Source of the DNA: Corbicula japonica
Taxonomy: Eukaryota; Mollusca; Bivalvia; Venerida; Cyrenidae
NCBI GenBank assembly: GCA_038501625.1
Contig: JAZAYU010000009.1
Span: 6,686,396 to 6,750,395 of the forward strand
Direction of reading: 5' to 3'
Length of the DNA: 64,000 nucleotides
Shown: positions 1 through 10,065 of the stretch, piece after piece
How the letters are laid out: every line of letters starts with the position of its first letter
Numbering within the stretch: position 1 is the stretch's first letter
Notes under the pieces: model-generated
Databases searched by the model: none
The model's input: the letters and a program-made list of their open reading frames with translations, nothing else
What the model was told of the DNA's origin: nothing
Made by a program: the position numbers and the translations under genes

Positions 1-215
1 AAGGTGTGTGAGCCATTAATTGAAACATCCCTTGAAACACCGTTGACATTATTTTGACTTAGAAACGTTTCGAGACCTTTAAGAAATATTGAAAATATGA
101 AAGGCGAAAGATTTTCTCCTTGTCTTACTCCGACAAGGCAATCGAAATATGCAGTAGATCCTTCTGAAGAGGTAACTCTTGACTTAATGTTACTATATAA
201 ACTGTGAATTACATT
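1..215 (-). mobile_element. LINE reverse transcriptase fragment, truncated by window edge
   Basis: Read on the minus strand, this stretch gives an open frame with a typical non-LTR reverse transcriptase block: GVRQGENLSPFIFSIFL, preceded by HSLYSNIKSRV and followed by a LETFL segment. That is the motif region between the two catalytic aspartate blocks in LINE reverse transcriptases. The fragment runs off the left edge, and on the right it ends in a small inverted duplication, so only a piece of the ORF is seen. It is a dead insertion fragment upstream of peptide gene 1. The exact LINE clade was not determined. Confidence 0.75.
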
Positions 216-245
216 ACAGTTTATATAGTAACATTAATTCAAGAG
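176..245. repeat. Inverted repeat, 30-bp arms
   Basis: Arms at 176-205 and 216-245 are reverse complements with one mismatch, around a 10-base loop. The left arm is the end of the LINE reverse transcriptase frame, so the right arm looks like an inverted copy made at the break point of the LINE insertion. Confidence 0.7.
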
Positions 246-384
246 ATACGGAGCGTGCACGAATGTATAAGTATACGTACAATGTACAATAGCTGAAAAG
301 CCATGGTTATTTCCTTCCAGTTTGTTTTGAAAATGAAATAGATTCGCTTCAAGCATTTGAGCACGATAATTGCGTTTGTTTAAA

Positions 385-528
385 TATTAAGTTGCGCTCA
401 ACATGGGGTTCGGCGGCGTGAACAGTAATATGCACTTCCATTACTGCTCATGAATAGGATCAATCAAACAGTCTAAAATATTTTGAAATTCATCGTGTTC
501 CGTGGCTTTCGAAATTCATTTTTCCCCA
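385..528 (-). repeat. Dispersed repeat family A (fragment)
   Basis: Contains the family A signature on the minus strand: an attempt at TCGAACACGACAAATATG, a GTTTGATTGA-like block and a CAGTAATGGAAATGCA-like block. The same order of motifs appears at 6085-6690, 13700-13770, 26236-26330, 32882-33240 and 46383-46535. This copy is diverged. Between it and the gene 1 promoter (about 529-589) nothing else is recognisable. Confidence 0.5.
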
Positions 529-589
529 TTTTTGTGTGAATATTGTACTTGTATGTCATTGTTACATATCTGCATATGGCACGCAGCTG

Positions 590-792
590 TAGTCAGCAGA
601 TTGCAAAAGGTAAATCGAGTGCGTTTGAAAAACAATTATGTCCAAAGGTCATGCCAAAGGTTTGGTGTGTTTCAAAATAGTAATCAATATCAATTGTAAC
701 AAATCCTCCAGGCTGGAAAAACTCTTTATAAAACAAACGAACAATTAATATTACATTAGAGTGTCTGCTGCCGTCGAAGAAGGAAGATAAAT
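590..792 (+). promoter_or_regulatory. Gene 1 promoter, TATA box and non-coding exon 1
   Basis: A TATA box (TATAAA, 727-732) lies about 30 bases before a short leader exon ending at 792, where a consensus donor GTAAGT follows. The block from about 590 aligns by eye with 12500-12710 upstream of gene 2: both carry a CCAAAGGTNTGGTG-like element, a TATA box, an ACAAT..ATTACAT..GAGTGT block and a purine-rich leader ending AAAT before the donor. The start site (around 757) is inferred from TATA spacing. The leader is spliced over an intron of about 1.07 kb to an acceptor just before the ATG at 1869. Confidence 0.65.
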
Positions 793-902
793 GTAAGTTC
801 TTTTACAGAATGACGTTTACGTGTGCTGTTTTATGTTAGTTTATACCGGTATATAATTTGTTATAAAATATAAAATTTGCGTATAAAATGTTATTGTTGT
901 TT

Positions 903-1705
903 GTGCGGGATCGCTTCCAGCTAGAGGCACCTTCATTTGAAATTCACAGTAGCGCTATTTGTGCAGTGTGGCGGCCGTAAAAAGACTCCCCGTACATATA
1001 GTCAGTACTGTTATCAGTATATAATCCCGTTACCGAAGTCATGCAGTGATTGTTACGTATATCAGGGCTATCCAATCAACCTTTTTGGGGTTGTCCCGGT
1101 TAGCTCAATTGGTTGCGTCGCAGGAATTGCAGGGCTAGGCGCTGTCGCCGTGACGGTGCGGGATCGCTTCCAGCTAGAGGCACCTTCATTTGATATTCAC
1201 AGTAGCGCTATTTGTGCAGTGTGGCGGCCGTAAAAAGACTCCCCGTACATATAGTCAGTACTGTTATCAGTATATAATCCCGTTACCGAAGTCATGCAGT
1301 GATTGTTACGTATATCAGGGCTATCCAATCAACCTTTTTGGGGTTGTCCCGGTTAGCTCAATTGGTTGCGTCGCAGGAATTGCAGGGCTAGGCGCTGTCG
1401 CCGTGACGGTGCGGGATCGCTTCCAGCTAGAGGCACCTTCATTTGATATTCACAGTAGCGCTATTTGTGCAGTGTGGCGGCCGTAAAAAATCTCACCGTA
1501 CATATAGTCAGTACTGTTATCAGTAAAAAAAAACCCGTTACCGATGTCATGCAGTGATTGTTACGTATATCAGGGCTATCCGATCAACCTTTTTTGGGGT
1601 TGTCCTGGTTAGCTCAATTGGTTGCGTCGCAGGAATTGCAGGGCTAGGCGCTGTCGCCGTGACGGTGCAGGATCGCTTCCAGCTAGAGGCACCTTCATTT
1701 GTATT
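903..1705 (+). repeat. 253-bp tandem array with tRNA-like pol III boxes
   Basis: The motif GTGCGGGATCGCTTCC recurs at 903, 1156 and 1409, and in a slightly diverged form (GTGCAGGATCG) at 1665, so there are three units of 253, 253 and 256 bp plus an end fragment. The first two are almost identical. Each unit contains a perfect tRNA-type A box (TAGCTCAATTGG, for example 1101-1112) and 50 bases on a B box with one mismatch (GATCGCTTC, 1162-1170), so the unit looks derived from a tRNA or tRNA-headed SINE. The array sits in the 5'UTR intron of gene 1; the corresponding intron of gene 2 is only about 230 bp and lacks it. The repeated 98-residue ORFs inside are a by-product of the repetition. Confidence 0.85.
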
Positions 1706-1868
1706 GTTGAGGCTAATGACAATTGCTTTATATTATTATATTCTCATATTTTATCTTCATCAAGTTAAATTATAAATTATCTTCATCAAGTTAAATTATG
1801 ATATTTAGACCCGTTTGTAATTATTCCCCTGAAAATAAAATGCTTAGTTTTTTTTTAGTTTAGTAATA

Positions 1869-4800
1869 ATGGCTCGTATTATCCTCGTCGCTCTCCTGGT
1901 CACCCTGGTCGTCTGTGCCGTTAACTCAACATCCGAACCAATATCCGCTCCATTATGCTCGGTACCTAAGTAAGTGATTTATGTACTGAACCTAAGTAGT
2001 AGAATCGTTGTAAGTGTTAAGCAGATATTTAATTCGCGAGGAAGAAGATAAGCACGATCCATCTTAAAACAATTATTATTTTAATATTAAGGTTTGTAAA
2101 ATGAAATGAATGAAACCCTGTTGACAACTATAAAACGCGCACAAATTAAATCTCAACAAATGTATTTTTCGTTTCAAAATGTCTGTTACCTTCATATATT
2201 TTTTTTTCCGAGTTTCCATAAAATACATGTATTACAAAAAAGAACTCATTAGATTTTTTCCACAGGGACTGTCCATGTGGAAGCGTATGTAATGGAGGAA
2301 TATGCTTAGAGGGTAAGAATTCCGTTTCGAATAACATCAGTTTATATACAACTGTATAGACATATATAAACATCGTAATTAAACAACAATTTGCGAATTC
2401 TGCAATTATGTTTGTTCACATGATTTTAAGCCAAAAGAAAAGTTGAAAATGAATATCAGTAAAGTCAACACCCAGAAAACACAGCCTCCGTTACAGTTGA
2501 ATAGGAGTGGTATTAGTTTATTTACTATCAATTCATCGCATATGTAATTACAAAAAAGAAACATTATGAGAAACTGCTTAAAACGGTCAGAGGCAAAACA
2601 AATTGATTACAAAAAGAATCGTAGAAACGTTGCTACTATAAAACAAGTTCATGTACATTTATCAAGTACAGTGAAGTTCATATTAAGTACTTTGGCAAAA
2701 ACTTACACAATGAATCAAAAGATAGAAACAATATGACATTATTCATGTTAGGTTGTATGGCGTATGACACGTTTCTGGCTGCCGGTTCTGAGGTAACGGT
2801 TTACGGCAGGAACTGTCGTTGTGGCAACGTTCCAGATGAACGAGGAATGGTCCTTGAGGTAACACTGGCAACACAGCTGTTTTTTTCCATATATAGCTGT
2901 TTTTATATTTTCTTTTACAGTAATAAATAAACTGTATATTTTACAACTACATTAAAATAAATCAATGTCATATAGGACACACCCTTTGAGGTAAGTTATC
3001 TATACAGTACTTTTTATGCCCCCGCCATGAAATGGCGACGGGTATTAAGAGTTGCTCCTGTCCGTCCGTCCGTTCGTCCGTCCGTCCGTCCGTCTGTCCG
3101 TCCGTCCGTCCGTCCGATATTCTCGTGAACGCAACTCCTCCTACACTACTGGTGGGAATTTAATGAAACTTGACCAGAATGCTTGGCCTGATATGTTGTT
3201 GTGCATAAAGGTGGGGTTTCGCTCTTACATGTTCCGTTCAGAAGTTATGGCCCTTTGATACTTCCATTTACATTTGTTTTAATAGGAGTATATCTCGTGA
3301 ACGCAACTCCTCCTACATTACTGGTGGGAATTTAATGAAACTTGACCACAATGCTTGGCCTGATATGTTGTTGTGCATAAAGGTGGGGTTTCGCTTTTAC
3401 ATGTTCCGTTCAGAAGTTATGGCCCTTTGATACTTCCATTTACATTAGTTTTAATAGTAATATATCTTGTTTCTTATATTTTGTGTTAAGCAAAATATGC
3501 ATTTTGCCCCTAACTTTAAAACTACTTGAGATACTGCCTTGAAACTTGAAATATATTTTCACCATCAAAATCTACATCATAACCAACAAGACCCATAAGC
3601 CTGCTTCCAATATTTTTCAAATTATGCCCCTTTTTCACTTACATTTTGTGTTAAGAAAAATATACACTTTGCCCTTAACTTCGTTTGGAATAGAGGGATT
3701 TCAAAATAACTTGGCACAAATGTTCACCATAACAAGGCGGTGTGTCGTGACAATACCCATGCCTGTAGGTCCAAGGTCAAGGTCACTGATACTAAAAATA
3801 GAATTTTCTTGCAAAATCTTGTCCGCTCTGTAACTTTGTTATTTCTTATTGGATTTTTAAATGAATTGGTATAATTGTTCACCATATCAAGACGGTATGT
3901 CACGTACATGCCCAAGCCTTTAGGTCGAAGGTCAAGGTCACTGTTACTAAAAATAGAATTTTCTTGTCCGGGCTGTTACTTTGTTATGAATGGAGGGATT
4001 TCAAAATAACTTGGCACAAATGTTAACCATGACAGAGCGATGTGTCGCGTACCATGCCCATGCCTGTAGGTCAAAGGTCAAGGTCACTGTAACTAAAAAT
4101 AGAATTCTCTTGTCCGGGCTGTTACTTTGTTATGAATGGAGGGATTTCAAAATAACTTTGCACAAATGTTCACTATGACAAGGCAGTATGTCCGCACAAT
4201 ACCCAAGCCTGAAGGTCCAAGGTCAAGGTCACTGTTACTAAAAATAGAATTTTCTTGTCCGGGCTGTAACTTCATTATAAATGGAGGGATTTCAAAATAA
4301 CTTGACACAAATGTTCACCATGACAGGGCGGTGTATCGCGTACCATGCCCATGCCTGTAGGTCAAGGTCACTGTTACTAAAAATAGAATTCTCTTGTCCG
4401 GGCTGTAACTTTGTTAGGAATAGATTTATTTCAAAATAACTTGACACAAATGTTCATCATGACAAGATGGTGTGTCCCGTACCATGCCCATGCATGTAGG
4501 TCCAAGGTCAAGGTCACTGTTACTAAAATAGAATTTTCTTGTCAGGGTTGTAACTACGTTAGGAATAGAGTAATTTCAAAATAACTTGGCAGAAATGTTC
4601 ACCATGACAAGGTGGTGAGTCGTGTACCATGTCCATGCCTGTAGGTCCAAGGTCAAGGTCACTGTTACTAAAAATAGAATTTTCTTGTCCGTGCTATAAC
4701 TTTGTTTTGAATGGAGGGTTTTCAAAATAACTTGGCACAAATGTTCACCATGACAAGGCGGTGTGTTGCGTACATTACCCATGCCTGTAAGTCCAAGGTC

Positions 4801-5422
4801 AAGGTCACTGTTACTAAAACTTGAATTTACTTGTTCAGGCTATAACTTCTTTATGAATGAAGGGATTTCAAAATATCTTGGCACAAATGTTCACTATCAC
4901 ATTGCATTGCATTACCACCAACTTCTTCACAGACATTTCCGTAATGAGAAGACAACTGTGCCACAAATACAAATAATTTACTTGATCATCAAGTTTATGC
5001 ATATTCTTATAATTACTCGAACATCACTGTCTTTGAAATGCTATTATTCCCATCATTGCACTTTAGTATCTGAAAACGATGCATAGCGGGGGCATCCGTG
5101 TCCTATGGACACATTTCTAGTTTTAATAACACGTTGTCTTCTATTAACAACCGCTAGAATATATAACTTGGAGTGTACAAATAAGGAATACGGGAATTTC
5201 AAGCATGTTTTACCCGGTTAAATGGATATTTGTTCTGTTCTTATTTAACAAAATGCGAGTGAACAATGGACAAAATTAACATTCTGTAACCTATAACGAA
5301 CGTTATTTTTTAAACTTCAGTGCGAAGAGGGTGTTGAATTTATTGGAGCACCAGAGGGTGTGGATGCATGGCAATACAACCCTTCCTGCGCGCAGCCCGT
5401 CCTAACTACTATGTTAAGTTAA
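1869..5422 (+). CDS. Secreted ten-cysteine peptide, paralogue 1 (118 aa)
   Basis: Four coding exons: 1869-1969, 2266-2312, 2752-2858 and 5321-5422, all with GT-AG borders and intron phases 2, 1 and 0. The start is the first ATG after the leader acceptor and gives a hydrophobic signal peptide (about residues 1-20, MARIILVALLVTLVV). The mature part has ten cysteines at residues 30, 36, 38, 42, 47, 51, 71, 73, 86 and 108. Exon 2 encodes a CPCGSVCNGGIC block, exon 3 a GC..F(L/I)AxGS..CxC block, and exon 4 the WxxNPSC end. The C-x19-C-x-C part vaguely recalls a von Willebrand type C or single-VWC fold, but I cannot assign it to a known family. The product is probably an extracellular disulfide-rich peptide, function unknown. 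Intron 3 is 2.5 kb because of a 2.1-kb insertion at 3017-5120. Confidence 0.85.
2434..2495 (+). repeat. SINE-like remnant shared with gene 2 intron
   Basis: The sequence around CAACACCCAGAAAACACAG matches the left part of dispersed family B (compare 9796, 25583 and 27033). The same remnant lies at the equivalent place in intron 2 of gene 2 (about 14500-14550), including the preceding TTTTAAGCCAAA block. It therefore predates the duplication of the two genes. Confidence 0.6.
3017..5120 (+). mobile_element. 2.1-kb ATGCCCCC-ended element with internal minisatellites
   Basis: The left end reads TGCCCCCGCCATGAAATGG and the right end region carries AGCGGGGGCATCC, giving short inverted GCCCCCGC/GCGGGGGC near-terminal repeats. 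TTTTA flanks both sides (3012-3016 and 5121-5125), a plausible 5-bp target duplication. Inside are a (GTCC)n run (3056-3117), two units of about 177 bp (3118-3470), and eight diverged units of about 146 bp (about 3690-4900). No transposase frame is seen, so it is non-autonomous. The matching intron of gene 2 (14884-15368) is an empty site. Confidence 0.75.
3773..4807 (+). promoter_or_regulatory. Eight periodic AGGTCA-type motifs, most with MEF2-like sites
   Basis: Each 146-bp unit carries an AGGTCA-AGGTCA tandem or a close variant (starts near 3773, 3928, 4074, 4219, 4358, 4504, 4649 and 4795), which also contains TCAAGGTCA, the consensus for ERR/SF-1-type nuclear receptors. In six of the eight units this is followed about 12 bases later by CTAAAAATAG, a perfect match to the MEF2 consensus YTAWWWWTAR. 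The 4504 and 4795 copies have lost the MEF2-like motif. Binding is an inference from motifs only; repetition of one ancestral unit explains the periodicity. Confidence 0.35.
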
Positions 5423-5529
5423 GACGCACTTCCTGCAATAACCGCGGCTACATATCAACGATACCGACCGGTGAAACAAAAACATGTTCTTTTGTAATTT
5501 TTGCAATTCATACAATTTTGCAATTCATG

Positions 5530-5535
5530 ATTAAA
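5530..5535 (+). terminator. Candidate poly(A) signal of gene 1 (ATTAAA)
   Basis: ATTAAA lies 108 bases after the stop codon. The surrounding sequence, up to a GTTTTACCT..GGT block near 5570, is conserved downstream of gene 2, where the equivalent ATTAAA is at 15769. Confidence 0.4.
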
Positions 5536-5950
5536 TAATCATTGCATCCCAACTTCTTGTTTGTAAGTTGTTTTACCTCAGGTAAATACTAATGACAGTC
5601 CATTAGATAAGTTTCCGCGCTTTCTCAACGTAAACCTCTAGAAATGATCTAGGAAGATACAGTAACGATTGCACGCATAAAGAAGATTTGTTCAGGAATT
5701 TCTTTTCGTGCCTTCTTTGAACATTTAATAATAAATCGCTACTATGTATTTCATATAAACAACACTTCAAAAAAATCAACAACAATAATAGGTATAATCA
5801 TAAAGATATTTTGTAGAAAATATTGCAATTTATTAACCCTTTTTCAGTTAACTGTTTTGTTATGACCTCTGGCTTGTCTGCCCATAAATTCATACATACC
5901 ATCGTTTAAAAGCTTATCAATATCATCAAAATTATTTACAATTTTAAAGA

Positions 5951-6075
5951 CCAGGTCCAAAGGTTATAAAACTGAGAATGAAAACCTATCTCATATCTCA
6001 AGCATCTGATTATGGTAAATGTGTCGCACCTGATTAGAAACTGGTTTCCAATCTTAGTTTTATAAACTTCCGCCT
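5951..6075. mobile_element. Palindromic MITE, diverged copy
   Basis: Both arms of the dispersed palindrome are present: GGTTATAAAACTGAGAATG on the left and the inverse CTGGTTTCCAATCTTAG with TTTTATAAACTTC on the right. The centre is scrambled and the copy is the most diverged of the set. Confidence 0.7.
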
Positions 6076-6084
6076 AGAAAGTCC

Positions 6085-6690
6085 ATGCGATTCCTTCTAT
6101 ACAAGCATTCTGAAGGAATAGATGAAAAGGAAACTTTGAAAGCCATCGAACACGACAAATATGAAAATATTACAGACTCGGTTTCATTGAGCCTGTTCAT
6201 GGACAGTAATGGAAATGCACATTACTGCGCACGCCGCCCAGCCCATAGCGCAACTCAATATTTACACCAATAAACAGTACAATTTCGATCATCCCAAACG
6301 ATGGTTTGCATATGGCGGTGAACATGGAACCATCAATGCGGTATTTTCAGATTAATACAATTTCATGTTCAGCGGCGTATGGTCCCCAGATAATAGAATG
6401 GATTTGCCCTAAACGAGAAAAAAATGGGCGGAAGTAAACAGAATATAATTTTGACAGGGGATTTTAGAATATAAATACTGCATATCACAGATGACAACGC
6501 TAACGGCAAAATTTAAAAAGCAGGAAGTATATCCTTGGGGTGATTAAACAATATCCAAATCTATATTGGCTGGGAAATTGAAACAACCCATCTCAAAACT
6601 GGCCGAAATATTAAAGCAAATGTAATTTTAGAAGTACTATTAACATAGTACATAATTATCATGCTCAAAGACATTCAAAGGACGTATTTG
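6085..6690 (+). repeat. Dispersed repeat family A, longest copy
   Basis: Starts with the CGAACACGACAAATATGAAA block, continues through CAGTAATGGAAATGCA, a CATCCCAAACGATGGT block and GGTCCCCAGATAATAG, and ends near CATTCAAAGG. The distal half (6390-6690) is repeated at 9278-9575, and the proximal half in inverse at 32882-33240. No coding frame or terminal repeat was recognised. It may be a SINE-like or MITE-like composite. Confidence 0.65.
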
Positions 6691-7134
6691 ATAACAGCAT
6701 TGATTGAATGTAGGGTTTGAAAGCCATCGAACGCGACAAATATATAAACATTGTAGACTCGGTTTGATATTTAGTTGAGATATTATTGAATATTTTTAAT
6801 AATAAATATTAAGTTAAGATATTATTGAATATTTTCAATAATATAATTAAAAGCAAATGATAGGCCACAATAAACATTGTTAATTTTAAAACTTAAAAGA
6901 AATCTTTAAACGTTAAATGAAAATTGAAAAAAAAATTTACAAATGCCTGCTCAAATGAACGAAATACAGTCAGATAAAGAACAATACAGGGTCATAAAGC
7001 GGCACATGCGTCAAAATAAGTTGGAATCTGTGGACAATATATTACTTTGGTTAAGAGATGTGTCTTAAAATGTGTAATGATTATGGACATTCATAAGTAG
7101 GGTTAGAATGTTGACAATCTAATCAATCTAATGG

Positions 7135-8073
7135 CAGGGTTTCACTGAGTACTGAGGTTCAGTACTCGAGTAAGTACTGAGTACTTGATGCTTAAGATGT
7201 ACTCGAGTAAGTACTGAGTACTCACTTTTCTGAGTGTACTTAAGTAAGTACTGAGTACTACTTAATGTACTCACAAGTATTTTGCGAGTACAAAAACTTT
7301 TACTATTATTTTTGTAATTATATAGCATCCTATACACTTATTCAAATGTGGTATGCTACTATAATTTTATTTATAATGAAGTAATAATAATTTTATTATT
7401 GACATTGTCACTGGACAAAAATATATACTAAACAGACACAGAAATCATAAGTATTCCATTATTGAAAAATGTGACCATCAACAACTAGTTCAACTGTCAA
7501 TAGTCATAGGTACAGTTGCATAGTAACATTATTTGCCTTTCAAGAGTGTCATCTTTCACTAGAAAACATGTTATCTTCCATTGTATTATAATTAGGCGAT
7601 AATCAGTTCTGTTTACTCTATTGCTAAATCTTAATTAATGCACTGTAAATTTTAATAAGGTATTTAAACCATTGACAATTACACCAAAAATGTATATTAA
7701 TGATTTATTTAATGATTTAATATAATGCATGAAATAGTATAAAAAGCAAGTAAGTACATAACAGCATATACAAAAGTTGTTTAATTACCCTGCCCAATAT
7801 GTGATATTAATGAATTATTTCTTACCATCCATTTATATAAGACACTTAATTAGGCAAACTTTAATTAATTTCATTTTATTTCATTGAAGTGTGAAAGTAC
7901 TCATATAGTACTCGTAAAATATTCATAAGTACTGACCATTTTTCGCCAGTACTTAAGTAAGTATGAGTACTTGTACTCGTAATTTAAGATGAGTACTGAG
8001 TCCTGCTGAGTACTTGAAAATTGGTACTCGAGTAAGTACGAGTACGAGTACAAGTACGAGTAGTGAAACCCTG
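7135..8073. mobile_element. hAT-like non-autonomous element, complete copy (939 bp)
   Basis: The ends are inverted: CAGGGTTTCACTGAGTACT at the left and TAGTGAAACCCTG at the right, extended by GAGTACTCG-rich sub-terminal arrays. A perfect 8-bp direct duplication TCTAATGG flanks it (7127-7134 and 8074-8081), as expected for the hAT superfamily. There is no transposase frame. A nearly identical copy lies at 18300-19205. Confidence 0.88.
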
Positions 8074-8084
8074 TCTAATGGCCT

Positions 8085-8225
8085 CTAATAGATGGAATGG
8101 ACTTGGAAAGCCACAAACCGCAACAAATATAAATATTTTAGGTTCGGTTTTAGTGAGTCTGATTGTGATCAGTAATAGAAATGCCACAGAGCAACTTAGA
8201 ATGTACACTAGTAAACAGTAAAAAG
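8085..8225 (+). repeat. Dispersed repeat family A (fragment)
   Basis: Carries GAAAGCCACAAACCGCAACAAAT, followed by a GTTCGGTTTTAG..GAGTCTG block and GTAATAGAAATGCC, the diverged start of family A. The hAT-like element at 7135-8073 inserted just before it. Confidence 0.45.
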
Positions 8226-9277
8226 CTATAATTAAAGAATTTTGATGCTTTTTAATTTTTATTTGCAAGAAATGAATTTTTAGGTTTAGCTGCTTTGACC
8301 GCAAACGCGTATCAGAATAGGTGGTGTTGGAAAATTCATCATATTGAGTTCATTTTTGCCAAATAAACTGAAACTTGGTAGATATATTGCAAACATCATA
8401 TTGTTGAATAAAAACAGAAAATATAAGATATTGAAAAAAACACAAGTTTTCTTATAGGCTTGTAAATAGTCCACCAGATGTTCCTACTCGGGCTAGTCAG
8501 ATAATGGCTGACACTCAGTAGTCCCAACATGATTATGAATAATAGTAAAACATCTCAACTACTTACAAAAACTTACTTTTTTAACTAACATATGCATAAT
8601 GGGCATCAATTGTGGCATTTTAAGGCAATAATAGTTAGAATTTACCACAAACCTAATTAAAACCCCATTTTGCCTCATGTAACACATTTATTTTGATTTT
8701 TTTCTTTCAAATTTGCTTAAAATTGGTCAGCTCTCAATTTTAGTGGAAAATAACATTGCTGACAGTATTAATATTCAAATGCTGCCCTCCACTTGTACTT
8801 CTTATAGGTGTAAGACTTGAAAATAGACTTCCCTATATAAACTATCGAAAACATTACATGTTACAAAAGGCTGGCAATCAAAGCTAGTACCATTTGATAA
8901 AGGGCTAACTTACATGCTCTTGAAGCTAAGTGTTTCTATTGTCCATTTCCAGCAAGAAAAGTAGGGGCCATGTATCAATTTACAGAGATTTGACACCTTG
9001 AAACCAGTGGTCTGTTTTTTTCCACTTCTGTGTGAACTTCGAAACTGGTTTAAATATGCCATCATAAAACCAGGGCCTTTTGCATATACTGCATTTCCAA
9101 ACATAAATTTGCTATCAGTGTGTCCGTAAAAGCATGTCATTTACTAAACATGTTTCTTTCAGGCCATACTAGCCATTTAATTCCCCCAAAAGGCCAAAAT
9201 ATTGGGACTATTTAGTGTCAGCCATTGTCTAGCCCGAGTATGAACATCCGGTGGACTATTTACAAGTACTGTAATTA

Positions 9278-9575
9278 GCCTATGGTCCCCAAACAAAAGA
9301 TTAGATTTCCTCTGAACGAGAAAACAATGAGCGGAACCGAAACCGAATATAATTTTGACAGGGGATCTGGGAATACAAATCCTAAAAACACACAGCACGC
9401 CAAATGCAAAATTGCAAAAGCAGAAGATTGATCGTTTGAGTGAACAATATCCAAATTTATGTTTGATTCAATATAGAAAACACTTATCTTTGAAATGGCC
9501 GAAATATTAAAACATTAGTAATTACAGATGCACTATTTTACGTAAAGAATCGTGCTCAAAGACCTTCAAAGGAAT
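9278..9575 (+). repeat. Dispersed repeat family A, distal half
   Basis: Matches 6390-6690 by eye: GGTCCCCA, AACGAGAAAA, AATATAATTTTGACAGGGGA, ATGGCCGAAATATTAAA and CAAAGACCTTCAAAGGA appear in the same order and spacing. A small proximal piece follows at 9660-9730. Confidence 0.65.
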
Positions 9576-9795
9576 GAACTGCTAAAAGTACAGGTTGAAT
9601 GTACGGGGAGACGTTTAACAGTCGGTTTACGGCACAAGCAACGCCAATGATATTGCAATATATAAACAAGGAACTTTGAAAGCAACAAAAACGACAATTA
9701 AAAACATTACAGACTCGACTCTTTTGAAAATTTTCATGGGCAATAATGTTATAAGTCAATACTTTACCCATTTATGTAAGAGAACAAAGTGAAAT

Positions 9796-10065
9796 ATGCA
9801 TATCAAGAATGGCTACACCCAGACGATACAGCCTACCACACAGCAAACAAGTAGAGAAGAAAAGTGAGAACTGGAAAAATGATCAGTCTCAAAATAAAAC
9901 CACAAACAATTAACGTAAACGAGAAACCGATGTGTTACCGCCTTGGAGCGGTCAGTGGCAAAACAATCATCCACTGCGGGTTTAAACCAGATTCTAGGGT
10001 GCACAAACCTCACACTCGCACTTACAGGTTCACAAATGAACAAGCAAGTACAAGTTTTCTTAGTT
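9796..10065 (+). repeat. Dispersed SINE-like family B copy
   Basis: Order of blocks: GAAATATGCATATCA, ACACAGC-like, AAACCACAAACAATTAAC, TTACCGCCTTGGAGCGGTCA, GGTTTAAACCAGATTCTAG and GCACAAACCTCACACT. The same order is found at 25583-25870 and 27033-27400 on this strand, and inverted at 19848-20110 and 20350-20740. The GTTTAAACC region resembles a weak B box, but the tRNA origin is not certain. Confidence 0.65.

Noticed and set aside
937..1486. Two identical 98-residue ORFs that could be taken for a duplicated small gene
   Set aside because: They are the same frame through successive 253-bp tandem units; the coding strand is tRNA-like non-coding repeat, and each ORF ends at the same point of the unit.
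3052..3258. Arg-Pro-Ser-Val repeat ORF
   Set aside because: Translation of a (GTCC)n microsatellite at the left end of the 2.1-kb element.
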